A DNA stretch of 64,000 nt from JAHJQZ01 sp963676075 (GTDB lineage: Bacteria; Pseudomonadota; Alphaproteobacteria; Rhizobiales; Devosiaceae). Positions within the stretch are counted from its first letter, which is position 1. Every line of letters begins with the position of its first letter. The position numbers and the translations under genes are program-made. Location: the NCBI GenBank assembly GCA_963676075.2, contig CAXXNZ010000028.1, positions 248,001 to 312,000 on the forward strand. The letters run 5' to 3'. The notes beneath the pieces are model-generated. The model was not told the origin of the DNA, made no database searches, and saw nothing but the letters and a program-made list of their open reading frames with translations. Of the stretch, positions 43,317 to 52,453 are shown in pieces.

Positions 43317-44054
43317 CTATTTCCAGCGGCCGTAGCGCCAGGGCAGATACCAGGCGGCTTCCTTCGGCACCGTCTCGGGCACGGGATCATAGCCATGCGT
43401 GCCGCCAGGTCGGCAACGCCAGAGCCGCCCCGCCCCCATCCAGCCGCCGGGCCAAAAGCCGAAACGCCAGATGGCGTCGCGGGTAAACTCAGAACAGGTC
43501 GGCGCATGCCGGCAGGTACGCCCGACAAGCATCGAGAGCGTGTAGCGGTAAAGGGTGATCAGCCCATAGGCCGCTACCGAAAAGGGAAAATCGACAAGGG
43601 CCCAGAACTTGCCTCTGAGCGGCGCGGCCAGAGGCGTGTATTGCTGCGTCCACCAGTTCGCTTCCTCAAGCCCCTCGCAAAACGGCGGGCGCGTTTTCGA
43701 ATAGGAAATCAGGCCGCCATCGGGATAACCGACAAGCAGAAAGCTGTCTTCGTCTCCGTCGCGCTCGATCTGGCGATAGGCTTCGTGAAGCGGAACAAGG
43801 CCGGTTGGCAAATCGGAACCGACATGAAAATAAACCGTCGGCGTCTCACCAGCCAGCTTGTTGCTCGCCTCGAAATAGGCTTCGAGATCAGAAAGCGTTG
43901 CTGGCCGAGGCAGCAGGGCGTCACGATGATCGGCGTGACGGAACCAGTAGCGTTTGACCAGTGGACGCCGTTCGATTTCCTGCATGATTATGGCGTGCGG
44001 ATGGCTTGAAAGATAGCGCCCGATCGGTTCGAACTGTTTGTGCAAGAACTTCAA
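43317..44054 (-). CDS. yidD: N-terminally extended YidD (membrane insertion efficiency factor)
   Basis: The 245-residue product ends with the conserved YidD domain (about 160-235): LYRYTLSMLVGRTCRHAPTC, SEFTRDAIWRFG and GWMGAGRLWRCRPGGTHGYDPVP. YidD helps membrane protein insertion at the YidC site. Ordinary YidD proteins are about 70-130 residues; here roughly 150 extra residues form a soluble N-terminal part with TPTVYFHVGSDLPTGL and FLLVGYPDGGLISYSK. The start is a TTG at 44054; an internal ATG at 43985 would still leave a long extension. It lies 3 bp after the IscU-like gene. Confidence 0.75.
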   Translation of the reverse strand: MKFLHKQFEPIGRYLSSHPHAIIMQEIERRPLVKRYWFRHADHRDALLPRPATLSDLEAYFEASNKLAGETPTVYFHVGSDLPTGLVPLHEAYRQIERDGDEDSFLLVGYPDGGLISYSKTRPPFCEGLEEANWWTQQYTPLAAPLRGKFWALVDFPFSVAAYGLITLYRYTLSMLVGRTCRHAPTCSEFTRDAIWRFGFWPGGWMGAGRLWRCRPGGTHGYDPVPETVPKEAAWYLPWRYGRWK

Positions 44055-44057
44055 TTT

Positions 44058-44513
44058 TCAGGTTCTCGTGGACGCCGACGCGTCGTTGTCGATCTGGTCG
44101 AGACAATCGACAACCGCCTCGAAAACCAGAAGCGTCGAGGTGTGTCGTGGTGTGTAGCTGCGCACAGGCTCAAGATATTTGAGATCGTCCCAGCGCTCGC
44201 CAGAAGGCGGCGGCCCGTCCTGTTTCAGCATGGCGACCATCTCTTCGCGCACCCGACGCAGCTCGTCCGTTCCGGCGCCAACGATCTGTTCAGCCATGAT
44301 CGACGCCGAGGTTTGCCCAAGCGCACAAGCATTGACCTCATGGCTGTAGCCGGTAACGACACCGTCATTGACGGCCAGTTCGACGCTGATCGTCGACCCG
44401 CAGACGCGGGACACTTTCTTGGCGCGTGCATCCGCATGTGCCAGCGGCTCCATGCCGGCAAGCCGCCCGGCAATCGCCAGGATATTCTCGGAATAAAGGT
44501 CAGTCAGTTCCAT
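44058..44513 (-). CDS. IscU/SufU-like iron-sulfur cluster scaffold
   Basis: The 151-residue product matches the IscU/NifU N-terminal fold. Three cysteines at expected places are C38 (SRVCGSTI), C63 (NACALGQTSA) and C137 (VVDCLDQ), which would hold a nascent Fe-S cluster. The usual Asp near the first Cys is absent, so it is an atypical member. The protein runs tail-to-head into yidD with a 3-bp gap. Confidence 0.75.
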   Translation of the reverse strand: MELTDLYSENILAIAGRLAGMEPLAHADARAKKVSRVCGSTISVELAVNDGVVTGYSHEVNACALGQTSASIMAEQIVGAGTDELRRVREEMVAMLKQDGPPPSGERWDDLKYLEPVRSYTPRHTSTLLVFEAVVDCLDQIDNDASASTRT

Positions 44514-44693
44514 CCGTCACACAAAGCGCAAACACGCGTCCTATTCAAGCGCCACTGCCGATACTTGTCGCACACCGCACCGACCCTATATAGGTTCACC
44601 TGATCCGGTGTGCCGCAATCACGTCATTTTGTGATCCGACCGCTGAGGTATGGCGTACAAAGCTGAAACCAGCAGGTCAAAGGGAGTTGCCCC

Positions 44694-45323
44694 ATGGACG
44701 GCGTTCTCGATCCCAAACGCATTGCCGAAAAGGCCAAAAAGGCTCCCGCCGCCCATCCGGGCCAGGAAGAAGCCGAGCAGGCGGTTCGGACGCTTCTCGC
44801 CTTTGCCGGCGAAGACACAGCCCGCGAGGGTCTTGTCGAAACCCCTGCCCGCGTGTTGCGCGCCTATGGCGAGCTGTTTGCCGGCTACAAGGCCGACGTC
44901 AAGGAGATCCTGTCCAAGACCTTCACCGAGGTCGGGGGCTACAAGGACATCGTCATGGTGCGGGACATCCCGTTCTATTCGCATTGCGAACACCACATGG
45001 TGCCCTTTTTCGGCAAGGCGCATATCGCCTATCTGCCCCATGATGGCGTCGTCGGGCTCTCCAAGCTCGCCCGGCTGGTCGAAGCCTATGCCCGCCGTTT
45101 CCAGACCCAGGAAAACCTCACCGCCCAGATCATCGATGCGCTCAATGAACATCTCAATCCGCGCGGCGCGGCGGTGATGCTCGAAGCCGAGCACATGTGC
45201 ATGACCATGCGCGGCGTCCATGCCCACGGCGCCTTGACGGTGACCCAGCGCTTCACCGGCGTTTTCGCCGAGGAAGGCCCGGAACGCCGGCGTTTCTACG
45301 AATTGGTGCGCTCCCGCGGCTGA
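44694..45323 (+). CDS. folE: GTP cyclohydrolase I
   Basis: The 209-residue enzyme makes dihydroneopterin triphosphate from GTP, the first step to folate. It shows the zinc ligands in SHCEHHMVPFFGKAHIAYLP and HMCMTMRGVHAHGALTVT, and KLARLVEAYARRFQTQENLT. ATG 44694 has GGGAG upstream. The upstream gap holds nested palindromes. It is divergent from the IscU-like gene. Confidence 0.96.
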   Translation: MDGVLDPKRIAEKAKKAPAAHPGQEEAEQAVRTLLAFAGEDTAREGLVETPARVLRAYGELFAGYKADVKEILSKTFTEVGGYKDIVMVRDIPFYSHCEHHMVPFFGKAHIAYLPHDGVVGLSKLARLVEAYARRFQTQENLTAQIIDALNEHLNPRGAAVMLEAEHMCMTMRGVHAHGALTVTQRFTGVFAEEGPERRRFYELVRSRG

Positions 45324-45391
45324 CCGGCAGGGAACCTTGTCGGTACCCGCACGTTGTCTTGTCACAATTCAACCAATGACAGGGCAAACAC

Positions 45392-45553
45392 ATGCTTTCG
45401 TGGATTCTCATCCTTCTCGTCGTGGCCGCCGTTGCCGGTCTTCTTGGTCTCAATGCCATTTCCGGCCTCGCGCTGACCGGCGCAAAGGTGCTGATCGGCA
45501 TCGTGTTGGTGATCTTCCTGCTCGTTCTGCTCGGCGTGTTCGCCATCGCCTGA
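45392..45553 (+). CDS. DUF1328 small membrane protein
   Basis: This 53-residue protein begins MLSWILILLVVAAVAGLLGL and continues with GLALTGAKVLIGIVLVIFLL. It has two hydrophobic helices with a short loop, as in the YtjA/DUF1328 family. Its function is not known. It lies 68 bp after folE. Confidence 0.8.
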   Translation: MLSWILILLVVAAVAGLLGLNAISGLALTGAKVLIGIVLVIFLLVLLGVFAIA

Positions 45554-45601
45554 AGGAGGGGGTCTCCCCCCAAACATAAGCCACCTCCGGCGTTGAACCT
45601 T

Positions 45602-45633
45602 GTTCGCGAGCCGTGCATGATCGGCTCGCGGAC
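45602..45633 (+). terminator. 12-bp hairpin between DUF1328 and pncA
   Basis: GTTCGCGAGCCG pairs with CGGCTCGCGGAC around TGCATGAT, with one G-T pair. A short CGGTTTT tract follows 10 nt later. It is a probable transcription end before pncA. Confidence 0.45.
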
Positions 45634-45716
45634 CATGCTTCGGTTTTCGCGCCTGCCAGTGCGGGCGTGATTGCTGGCAATTCGCAGGACGGGTTCTTGA
45701 CGCGCGGGAGGCGGAC

Positions 45717-46316
45717 GTGGCGCAGCATGCTCTCATCATCGTCGATCTGCAGAACGATTTCTGCCCTGGAGGCGCCTTGGCAGTGCCCGAGGGCGACGAA
45801 ATCGTCAAACATGTCAACGAACTCATCACCGAATTCGATCATGTCGTCCTGACACAGGACTGGCATCCTGCCGGGCATTCGAGCTTTGCCAGCCAGTACC
45901 CGGGCAAAAGCCCTTTCGACGTCATCGATCTCGCCTATGGCGAACAGGTGCTCTGGCCCGACCATTGCATCAAGGGGACCCATGGCGCCGATTTCCATGC
46001 CGACCTGATGACGGACAAGGCCGAGCTGATCGTGCGCAAGGGCTTCCGCCACGCCATAGATTCCTACTCTGCCTTTTTCGAGAACGACCACGAAACCCCG
46101 ACCGGACTTCGAGGCTATCTGCAAGACCGCGCCATCACCTCGGTAACGCTGGTCGGGCTCGCCTTCGATTACTGCGTCGGCTACTCGGCCCTCGACGCGG
46201 TCCAATGCGGCTTCGAAACTGCGGTGATTGAAAACGCCTGCCGTTCCATCGATCCCGATGGCACTGGCAAAGCGATGCATGAAAAGCTGACAGCCGCCGG
46301 CGTCAGCGTGCTATAG
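45717..46316 (+). CDS. pncA: Nicotinamidase
   Basis: The 199-residue enzyme hydrolyses nicotinamide to nicotinate in NAD salvage. It has the catalytic Asp10 in IVDLQNDFCPGG, metal ligands in DWHPAGHSSFAS, the catalytic Lys in VRKGFRHAIDSYSAF and the nucleophile Cys in LAFDYCVGYSAL. The GTG start has GGGAGG upstream. It is 83 bp before pncB, so the two NAD salvage steps are clustered. Confidence 0.95.
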   Translation: MAQHALIIVDLQNDFCPGGALAVPEGDEIVKHVNELITEFDHVVLTQDWHPAGHSSFASQYPGKSPFDVIDLAYGEQVLWPDHCIKGTHGADFHADLMTDKAELIVRKGFRHAIDSYSAFFENDHETPTGLRGYLQDRAITSVTLVGLAFDYCVGYSALDAVQCGFETAVIENACRSIDPDGTGKAMHEKLTAAGVSVL

Positions 46317-46399
46317 GTCCACCGGACCTTCTGGTCCGATCTGGAATCGACAACTTATTATGGCGCAACAGCGCCTTGCGGCACGGAGCCAGGGGGAAC

Positions 46400-47704
46400 A
46401 TGCCGGTCACCGATATTGCCCGCAGGGTCTACGACCACGCCTGGAAGCTCGACCCGATCATCCGCAGCCTGCTCGACACGGACTTCTACAAGCTCCTGAT
46501 GCTGCAGATGATCTGGAACCTGTACCGCGACGTCGACGTCACCTTCTCGCTGCACAACCGAACGAAATCGGTCCGCCTTGCCGACGAAATCGACGAAGGC
46601 GAGTTGCGCGACCAGCTCGATTACGCCCGCACGCTGAAGCTCACGAAAAAGGAGATGATCTGGCTCGCTGGCAATTCCTTTGCCGGGCGCACACAGATCT
46701 TCTCGCCCGAATTCCTTGCCTGGCTCGCGGATTTCCAGCTCCCCGAATATGAGCTGCGCAGTCGCGACGGCCAGCTCGAGCTTGATTTCCACGGCTCCTG
46801 GACCGGCACCACCATGTGGGAGATCCCGGCCCTTGCCATCATCAACGAGCTGCGCACCCGTGCGACCCTGCGCGATCTCGGCCCGTTCACCCTCGATGTC
46901 ATCTATGCCCGCGCCAAGGCAAAGCTCTGGCAGAAGGTCGAGCGGCTGCAGGAGCTGCCGAAGCTGTCGATTTCCGATTTCGGCACCCGGAGGCGCCATT
47001 CCTTCTTGTGGCAGCGCTGGTGTGTCGAAGCGCTTAAGGAGGGCCTGGGCGATAAGTTCACCGGCACTTCGAACGTCTTGCTCGCCATGGACACCGATCT
47101 GGAGGCCGTTGGCACAAATGCCCACGAACTGCCGATGGTCGCTGCCGCCCTCGCCGAAACCGACGAAGAGCTGCTGGAATCGCCCTACCAGGTCCTGCGC
47201 GACTGGAAGCGTCACTATGGCGGCAACCTGCTCATCGTTTTGCCCGACAGTTTCGGCACCACCGCCTTTTTGAAGGACGCGCCGGACTGGGTGGCCGACT
47301 GGACCGGCTTCCGCCCGGACAGCGCACCGCCGATCGAAGGCGGCGAGGAGATCATCGCCTGGTGGAAAGCCCATGGGCGCGATCCACAGCGCAAGCTGCT
47401 GATCTTTTCCGACGGGCTCGACATCGACACCATCGAGGAGACCTATCGCCACTTCGAGGGCAAGGTGCGCATGGCGTTCGGCTGGGGCACCAACCTGACC
47501 AATGACTTCCGCGATTGTGCCCCCGTCGATCTGCCGGGCCTGTCGCCGATCTCACTTGTCGCCAAGCCGTCGAGCGCCAATGGCCGTCCGGCGATCAAGC
47601 TATCCGACAATCCGGAAAAGGCCGTCGGCGACAAAGCCGAAATCGAACGCTATATCAAGCTGTTCGGCGGCGTCGGCCGCGTTGCCCAGCCGGTCTATGT
47701 TTAG
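46400..47704 (+). CDS. pncB: Nicotinate phosphoribosyltransferase
   Basis: The 434-residue enzyme attaches phosphoribose to nicotinate, the step after PncA. Recognisable blocks are LLDTDFYKLLMLQMIWNLY, RRHSFLWQRWCVEAL, ELPMVAAALAETDE, LIFSDGLDIDTI and GWGTNLTNDF. ATG 46400 follows AGGGGGAAC; the in-frame ATG at 46376 would add eight residues. It is followed closely by hisI. Confidence 0.95.
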   Translation: MPVTDIARRVYDHAWKLDPIIRSLLDTDFYKLLMLQMIWNLYRDVDVTFSLHNRTKSVRLADEIDEGELRDQLDYARTLKLTKKEMIWLAGNSFAGRTQIFSPEFLAWLADFQLPEYELRSRDGQLELDFHGSWTGTTMWEIPALAIINELRTRATLRDLGPFTLDVIYARAKAKLWQKVERLQELPKLSISDFGTRRRHSFLWQRWCVEALKEGLGDKFTGTSNVLLAMDTDLEAVGTNAHELPMVAAALAETDEELLESPYQVLRDWKRHYGGNLLIVLPDSFGTTAFLKDAPDWVADWTGFRPDSAPPIEGGEEIIAWWKAHGRDPQRKLLIFSDGLDIDTIEETYRHFEGKVRMAFGWGTNLTNDFRDCAPVDLPGLSPISLVAKPSSANGRPAIKLSDNPEKAVGDKAEIERYIKLFGGVGRVAQPVYV

Positions 47705-47713
47705 GAACACGTG

Positions 47714-48163
47714 ATGAAATTCGCCAATCAATCCGAGCTTTCCCCGGACGTGATCGAGGAAGACGCCGAACTGGCGCCGCGATTCGACGCCAACGGGCTG
47801 GTGACGGTTGTCGCCATCGAAAACGGCACCAACACGCCGCTGATGCTGGCGCACATGAACGCCGAGGCGCTGTCGCTGACCCTTGAGACCGGCATCATGC
47901 ACTATTACTCGCGGTCGCGCCGGGCCATCTGGAAAAAGGGCGAAACCTCGGGCGAACTCCAGAAGCTCGTCGAGCTCCGCACCGATTGCGATCAGGACGC
48001 CTTCATCGCCATGGTCGAGCAGACGGGGCGCGGCGCGGCCTGTCACACTGGCCGCAAGTCCTGCTTTTACCGCCGCGTCACCGTTTCGGGCGACACGGCG
48101 AAGCTCGAGCCAACCGGCGACGAGCCGCTGTTCGATCCCAAAGAGGTCTACACCAAGGGCTGA
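47714..48163 (+). CDS. hisI: Phosphoribosyl-AMP cyclohydrolase
   Basis: The 149-residue enzyme opens the purine ring of phosphoribosyl-AMP in histidine biosynthesis. It shows the early block LMLAHMNAEALSLTLETG, YYSRSRRAIWKKGETSG, then ELRTDCDQDAFIAMVEQ with magnesium Asp residues and ACHTGRKSCFYRR with zinc Cys residues. The start is ATG 47714, after a GTG at 47711. It lies 9 bp after pncB. Confidence 0.96.
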   Translation: MKFANQSELSPDVIEEDAELAPRFDANGLVTVVAIENGTNTPLMLAHMNAEALSLTLETGIMHYYSRSRRAIWKKGETSGELQKLVELRTDCDQDAFIAMVEQTGRGAACHTGRKSCFYRRVTVSGDTAKLEPTGDEPLFDPKEVYTKG

Positions 48164-48198
48164 GGCAACCGCCTGCCCTCGCCCTTTCGCCCAAGCCT

Positions 48199-48417
48199 TT
48201 AGTAGTGCGGCGGCGGCGGTTCGCGTTCCGGTGCCAGCGCCGGATGCGCGCCGATATCCTCGACCTGTTCGCCGATCCGGGCGAGATGATGCTTCAGTTT
48301 CTCGATCTCGCGAAACTGCTCGGCGAGCGCGGTGTTGAGATCCTCGATCGATTTGTCCTGATAGGCGATTGTCGCTTCGAGCGCCTCGATGCGTTCTTCC
48401 AATGTCGTATCACTCAT
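48199..48417 (-). CDS. slyX: SlyX protein
   Basis: The 72-residue product is a coiled coil (ERIEALEATIAYQDKSIEDL, then LNTALAEQFREIEKLKHHLA) with a C-terminal Pro-rich tail (EREPPPPHY) typical of SlyX. Function is unclear. Its ATG overlaps the rhomboid stop (ATGA), so they are coupled. Confidence 0.92.
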   Translation of the reverse strand: MSDTTLEERIEALEATIAYQDKSIEDLNTALAEQFREIEKLKHHLARIGEQVEDIGAHPALAPEREPPPPHY

Positions 48418-49133
48418 GCTGGCCTCCGCGGTTCGAGCATTGGAGCAATAAAGAACCCGGCAAGGAATCCGGCAATATGGGCCTGCCAGGCAATTTCGGC
48501 CTGCATGCCAGTGAACAGCGGCAGAAGCGGCGTGACGGCATTGAGGGCCAGCCAGACGATTGTCAGCGATCGGGCGCTCGTATTGGCAAAAACCTCGCGA
48601 ATGGTTGCAAGCTTCCTCCCGACCGGAACCGGTTCATCGGTTTCAGGATGGCGGATCCAGAGGATCGGCTGGAAGATGAAGCGCACGGCAAGACCGGTGA
48701 GTCCGGATATCCCGCCCGAGGCGCCAACGAGAGCCGTATAGCCATAGGGCTGCACCAGCGCGAAACCCCAGGCCGCGATAACGCTCGAAAAGATGAAAAC
48801 GAAAAAGAACCGCCCTGTCCCGTAGCGACGCGCCACCGGCGTGCCGAAAATGGCGAGCCAGGCTGAGTTGAGCAGCACATGCGGCCAGTTGGCGTGAAGA
48901 AAGGCGTAGGTGACCGAGGTCCAGACGATCGGGAAAAACCCACCCGGTATCTGGTCGGCATAATAGATCCGCGCCGGATTGAAGGCGAGCCACAGATCCA
49001 TATCCGACTGCGCCTGCGGGCTCAGAATGTAGGCCTGCCCTACGAAGATGGCGACCAGCGTGCCGATGAGAAACAACACCGGCGCCGGCATGTTGAAGAC
49101 CGGCTCTCTTGCGGCCGTGTTTTGCTCGCTCAT
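48414..49133 (-). CDS. Rhomboid intramembrane serine protease
   Basis: The 239-residue product has six or seven transmembrane helices and the rhomboid catalytic parts: nucleophile Ser in VGASGGISGL, partner His in WQAHIAGFLAGF, and the loop HANWPHVLLNSAWL. It would cleave membrane protein substrates, none known. ATG 49133 is preferred to the in-frame 49163 start. It is followed by slyX. Confidence 0.9.
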   Translation of the reverse strand: MSEQNTAAREPVFNMPAPVLFLIGTLVAIFVGQAYILSPQAQSDMDLWLAFNPARIYYADQIPGGFFPIVWTSVTYAFLHANWPHVLLNSAWLAIFGTPVARRYGTGRFFFVFIFSSVIAAWGFALVQPYGYTALVGASGGISGLTGLAVRFIFQPILWIRHPETDEPVPVGRKLATIREVFANTSARSLTIVWLALNAVTPLLPLFTGMQAEIAWQAHIAGFLAGFFIAPMLEPRRPA

Positions 49134-49299
49134 TGAGGAATTCTCCGCTTGCTGGGGGCACATGGCCCACTTTTGCCCAGCTTGTCCACATTGCGCCCCG
49201 GCGTTAACCTTAATTAATGTTTAAGGACGCAACCGGCGCCGGGATTTGCGAGAGTGGGTCTGCGGGCATTGCGGGCCCGGCATAGCGAATGGGCAGGTC

Positions 49300-49959
49300 A
49301 TGCAAAAGAAAAGTTCTAAACTTTTGTTCTCATATTGGAACACTCTCCGTGGCTCACGGTCGGCGCCTGATCGTCGGGACCTTGACCCCACCCAGATCCG
49401 CGATTCCCTGGCCTATACGTTCATTTTGCAGAATGAAGAGGACGGTCGTTACACCTTCCGTCTCGCCGGCTCGCACCTGTGCTCGGCCTATTGCCGCGAG
49501 CTGAAGTCGAGATCCTATCTAGCAATGTGGCCGGAAAAGGACCTCGACGCCATCGAGACGCTGATGCGCGCCGTCACCGACGACCACGCTGTCGCCCTCG
49601 TCACGTTCCAGGGCTCGACAGCAACCGGACAGCACACCAAGTTCGAAACCATCCTTATGCCTCTGCGGCATAATGGTACCACCAGCGCCCGCATTCTCGG
49701 GGCGATGACAGCACTCGACGAACCTTACTGGCTCGGCACACAGCCGATCATCGAGCAGAAGATCACCGGTCTTCGGCTCATCTGGCCGGACGACCCCGCC
49801 GTCACCGGGGTCAACGGCAACGACACGATCACCTTCCCGGAAAGCGAAGCGGCGGTTGCCGCGGCAGCGGCCAATCCCATTCCAGTGCCGGCGCGCGTCT
49901 TCGGCTACGAGGCCCGGCGCTACGCTCACCTGGCGGTAATCGACGGCGGACGGTCGTAA
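49300..49959 (+). CDS. PAS_5-domain protein
   Basis: The 219-residue product carries a PAS_5-type (PF07310-like) domain: LFSYWNTLRGSRSAPDRRDLDP, FILQNEEDGRYTFRLAGSHLCSAYCRELKSRSY, LVTFQGSTATGQHTKFETILMPL. The C-terminal part is less conserved. It is usually a stand-alone protein in alphaproteobacteria, linked to regulation, function unknown. It is followed by a hairpin. Confidence 0.8.
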   Translation: MQKKSSKLLFSYWNTLRGSRSAPDRRDLDPTQIRDSLAYTFILQNEEDGRYTFRLAGSHLCSAYCRELKSRSYLAMWPEKDLDAIETLMRAVTDDHAVALVTFQGSTATGQHTKFETILMPLRHNGTTSARILGAMTALDEPYWLGTQPIIEQKITGLRLIWPDDPAVTGVNGNDTITFPESEAAVAAAAANPIPVPARVFGYEARRYAHLAVIDGGRS

Positions 49960-50066
49960 CTCCGATCGGACACCAGGCCGGCCGTTGGGTCGCGCAGTTC
50001 GACGTCTTTAGCTCCTGACGTCGCCTGCATTCTCACCGGCACCGGATACATTGCAGAAATACCCGA

Positions 50067-50096
50067 AAACGGCGTCGTTCTGGAACGGCGCCGTTT
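50067..50096 (+). terminator. Hairpin after the PAS_5 gene
   Basis: AAACGGCGTCGTT pairs with AACGGCGCCGTTT (one G-T pair) around CTGG, a 13-bp stem followed by CTTC. It lies about 110 bp after the stop at 49959. Confidence 0.6.
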
Positions 50097-50271
50097 CTTC
50101 ATGGCTCGGATCTGCCATCCTGTAAGCATAAATAATTGCAGGGTTTATCGCTGACAGGTTCTTGGCCGAGCCATGCATTTGAGAGGCAAGTTTTTACCAT
50201 CCGGATTACCTGCGATTAACTGTTGCTCGCTAAGGTCGGCTAGACGCAGAAAATGCCGGTTTCGTTTGATG

Positions 50272-50904
50272 ATGTTTAATCCCGCTTCCAACGGAAGTCT
50301 TAACCCAGTTGGATCGTTGATCGCGAGCGATCCGCCGCGTTTCCAGCGGGTGCGGGTGTCTCTGCTTGGCCGGTACATGCTGGCGGATCGTCGCGAGTTT
50401 CCCTGTCAGGTCATAGAGATGTCGCCGGGCGACGCGATCGTCATCGCTCCGGTCTCCGGTGTCGCCGGCGAACGGGTCATCGCCTATCTCGATCATATCG
50501 GTCGAATTGAAGGACCGATCAGCAGCTTGGTCGATGGTGGTTTCCTCATCGAGGTCATTTCTACGCCGCGCAAGCGCGAAAAACTTGCTGCGCAACTGAC
50601 CTGGCTGGCCAACAAGGACGTGCTCAATCTCGCCGAGGACCGGCGTCACGAGCGTGTGGTTCCCGACAACCGCCATTCGACCATCACGCTCGATGATGGA
50701 CGCCGCTACGATTGCAAGATTACCGACATCTCGCTCTCGGGCGCAGCCATCGAGATCGATGTTCGTCCTGCCCCTGGCACGCCGATCACCGTCGGCCGCA
50801 TGCGCGCCCGCGTCACCCGTCATTTCGAGAATGGTGTCGGCGTCGAGTTCACCTCGGTGCAGGAAATGCTGTCCGTGGTGCAGCAGAACCTCCGGGTCGA
50901 TTGA
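50272..50904 (+). CDS. Two-PilZ-domain protein
   Basis: The 210-residue product has two PilZ-like units. The first (about 20-90, FQRVRVSLLGRYMLADRREF) lacks the typical DxSxxG. The second (about 122-205) starts EDRRHERVVPDNRHSTITL and has ITDISLSGAAIEID. It may respond to cyclic di-GMP through the second unit. Start 50272 (or 50269) begins the family-like MFNPAS; no ribosome site is evident. Confidence 0.8.
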   Translation: MFNPASNGSLNPVGSLIASDPPRFQRVRVSLLGRYMLADRREFPCQVIEMSPGDAIVIAPVSGVAGERVIAYLDHIGRIEGPISSLVDGGFLIEVISTPRKREKLAAQLTWLANKDVLNLAEDRRHERVVPDNRHSTITLDDGRRYDCKITDISLSGAAIEIDVRPAPGTPITVGRMRARVTRHFENGVGVEFTSVQEMLSVVQQNLRVD

Positions 50905-51125
50905 CCTAACCAGCTCCGAACACCGTTTCTGCCTCGCGCGCCGGTCCTGCCGGCGCGTTTGTTTTTGCGCTCCGTTTTCGACGCCAGCAGAGCAAAAGAC
51001 GCCTTTATCCAGGATGCATAAAATTTGAAGCAAACCTGATTCAAACACGCATAAAACCTATCTAGTGTTTTTGGCATCGCCGCAATCGGCCGGTCCTAGC
51101 CTCTCCTCACCAATGGAGGGCGGTT

Positions 51126-51761
51126 ATGGATCGCGCAATTTCCAGGCGGATCGCATCTGTAGCGATCATGCTGATCGGCAGTTTCGGAGCAAGTCAGAGC
51201 GCGCAGGCGCTCAACGTCGATTTCACCAACCCGGCTTTTGCAGCCATCGGTCAGCATCAGGCCAGCACGCCTATCGGGCATGCCGAGTTCTGCCATTTCC
51301 ATCATTCGGAATGCGGGCCAAACAAGCGCATCGTCGAGGCGGTGCAACTGACCCAGTCCAAGTGGCAGCAGCTCTTGAACATCAACAACACGATCAACAC
51401 CGATGTCAGGCCGGCAACTGACGAGCAGCTCTATCACGTGGCCGAATTCTGGACCTATCCCAACGGCTATGGCGATTGCGAGGATTATGCGCTTGCCAAG
51501 CGGCGCGCCCTGATCGACGACGGCTGGCCGGCAAGCACGCTTCTGATGACCGTCGTTCGCCAGAAGAACGGCGAAGGCCATGCCGTCTTGATGGTCAGAA
51601 CCGATCGTGGCGATCTGATCCTGGATAACCAGAATGCCCTGATCGAAGTCTGGACGGACACGCCCTACCAGTACCTCAAGCGCCAGTCGCAGACGGATTC
51701 GTCCAAATGGGTCGATATCTTTGATTCCCCGACCCGTCTTGCCGCAATCGGCATGCGCTGA
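51126..51761 (+). CDS. LapG-family (BTLCP) transglutaminase-like cysteine peptidase
   Basis: The 211-residue product has a signal peptide (VAIMLIGSFGASQSAQA) and the catalytic triad Cys in GYGDCEDYALAKR, His in GEGHAVLMV and Asp in LILDNQN. It is a periplasmic cysteine peptidase of the bacterial transglutaminase-like family that includes LapG. Ribosome site GGAGGG precedes the ATG. The window has no lapD gene beside it, so its partner is unknown. Confidence 0.88.
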   Translation: MDRAISRRIASVAIMLIGSFGASQSAQALNVDFTNPAFAAIGQHQASTPIGHAEFCHFHHSECGPNKRIVEAVQLTQSKWQQLLNINNTINTDVRPATDEQLYHVAEFWTYPNGYGDCEDYALAKRRALIDDGWPASTLLMTVVRQKNGEGHAVLMVRTDRGDLILDNQNALIEVWTDTPYQYLKRQSQTDSSKWVDIFDSPTRLAAIGMR

Positions 51762-51870
51762 TCAACGACAGGCATAGGCCTTTACCTCCCCCGCCTGACC
51801 AAAAATGCCGCGCGCCACAAAAGGCACGCGGCATTGCGCGTTATCGATATGCCGAAGATCCGCCGCTGTA

Positions 51871-52191
51871 TTAGCCAGTTATGGCGATATAGGTGCCCAC
51901 GGCCAGCAAGCCGGTGATGAAGGCCCAGCCGAAGCCGACCATCGCGGCAATCAGCAACTGGCTCAGCGAGATGGTTTCGCCATCACTGCTGCGCAGCCCC
52001 ATCTGCAACATGATGTAGGGCCCGCACACGAAGCTCATGAACAAGTTGCCGAACATGCCGAACACGGTTGTGCCGTCGTAGCGCAGCATCGCCTGCTGCT
52101 GTGTCAGCCCCTGATAGAGATGTGTACCGGCGCCAGCCAGACTGATCCCAACAGCCATCAGGAAAACGGCCAACATGAATTCGGACTGCAT
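51871..52191 (-). CDS. Small inner-membrane protein, unknown family
   Basis: The 106-residue product has three hydrophobic segments (LAVFLMAVGISLAG, FGMFGNLFMSFVCGPYIMLQM and LLIAAMVGFGWAFITGLLAVG). I see no named family with certainty; small proteins like this are common in alphaproteobacteria. The ATG at 52191 is chosen. Confidence 0.65.
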   Translation of the reverse strand: MQSEFMLAVFLMAVGISLAGAGTHLYQGLTQQQAMLRYDGTTVFGMFGNLFMSFVCGPYIMLQMGLRSSDGETISLSQLLIAAMVGFGWAFITGLLAVGTYIAITG

Positions 52192-52453
52192 CGCGTCGCC
52201 CCCAGAAAAGCGTTTTCATTCGGCGCAATGCGCCTGCCCTAAAACCGGCAAATCAGAAGATCGGCAACCTCCCCTTGCCATGTCGCAAGTGGCCCCAATC
52301 CCGACGGAAACATCCGCCGTTTACCATTTATTAAGTATATCGGCCCGCATGGTTATGGTCACGCTCAAAGCCTCGCGTTGGTTAACGCTGGCGGGGCGAT
52401 CGCCGTTGCCGTGGCAGCACAGCTGGTCAGTACAATCAGGGAGCCGAAACAGC

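Noticed and set aside
41610..44009. 799-codon plus-strand frame
   Set aside because: It runs antisense through three genes with clear minus-strand motifs.
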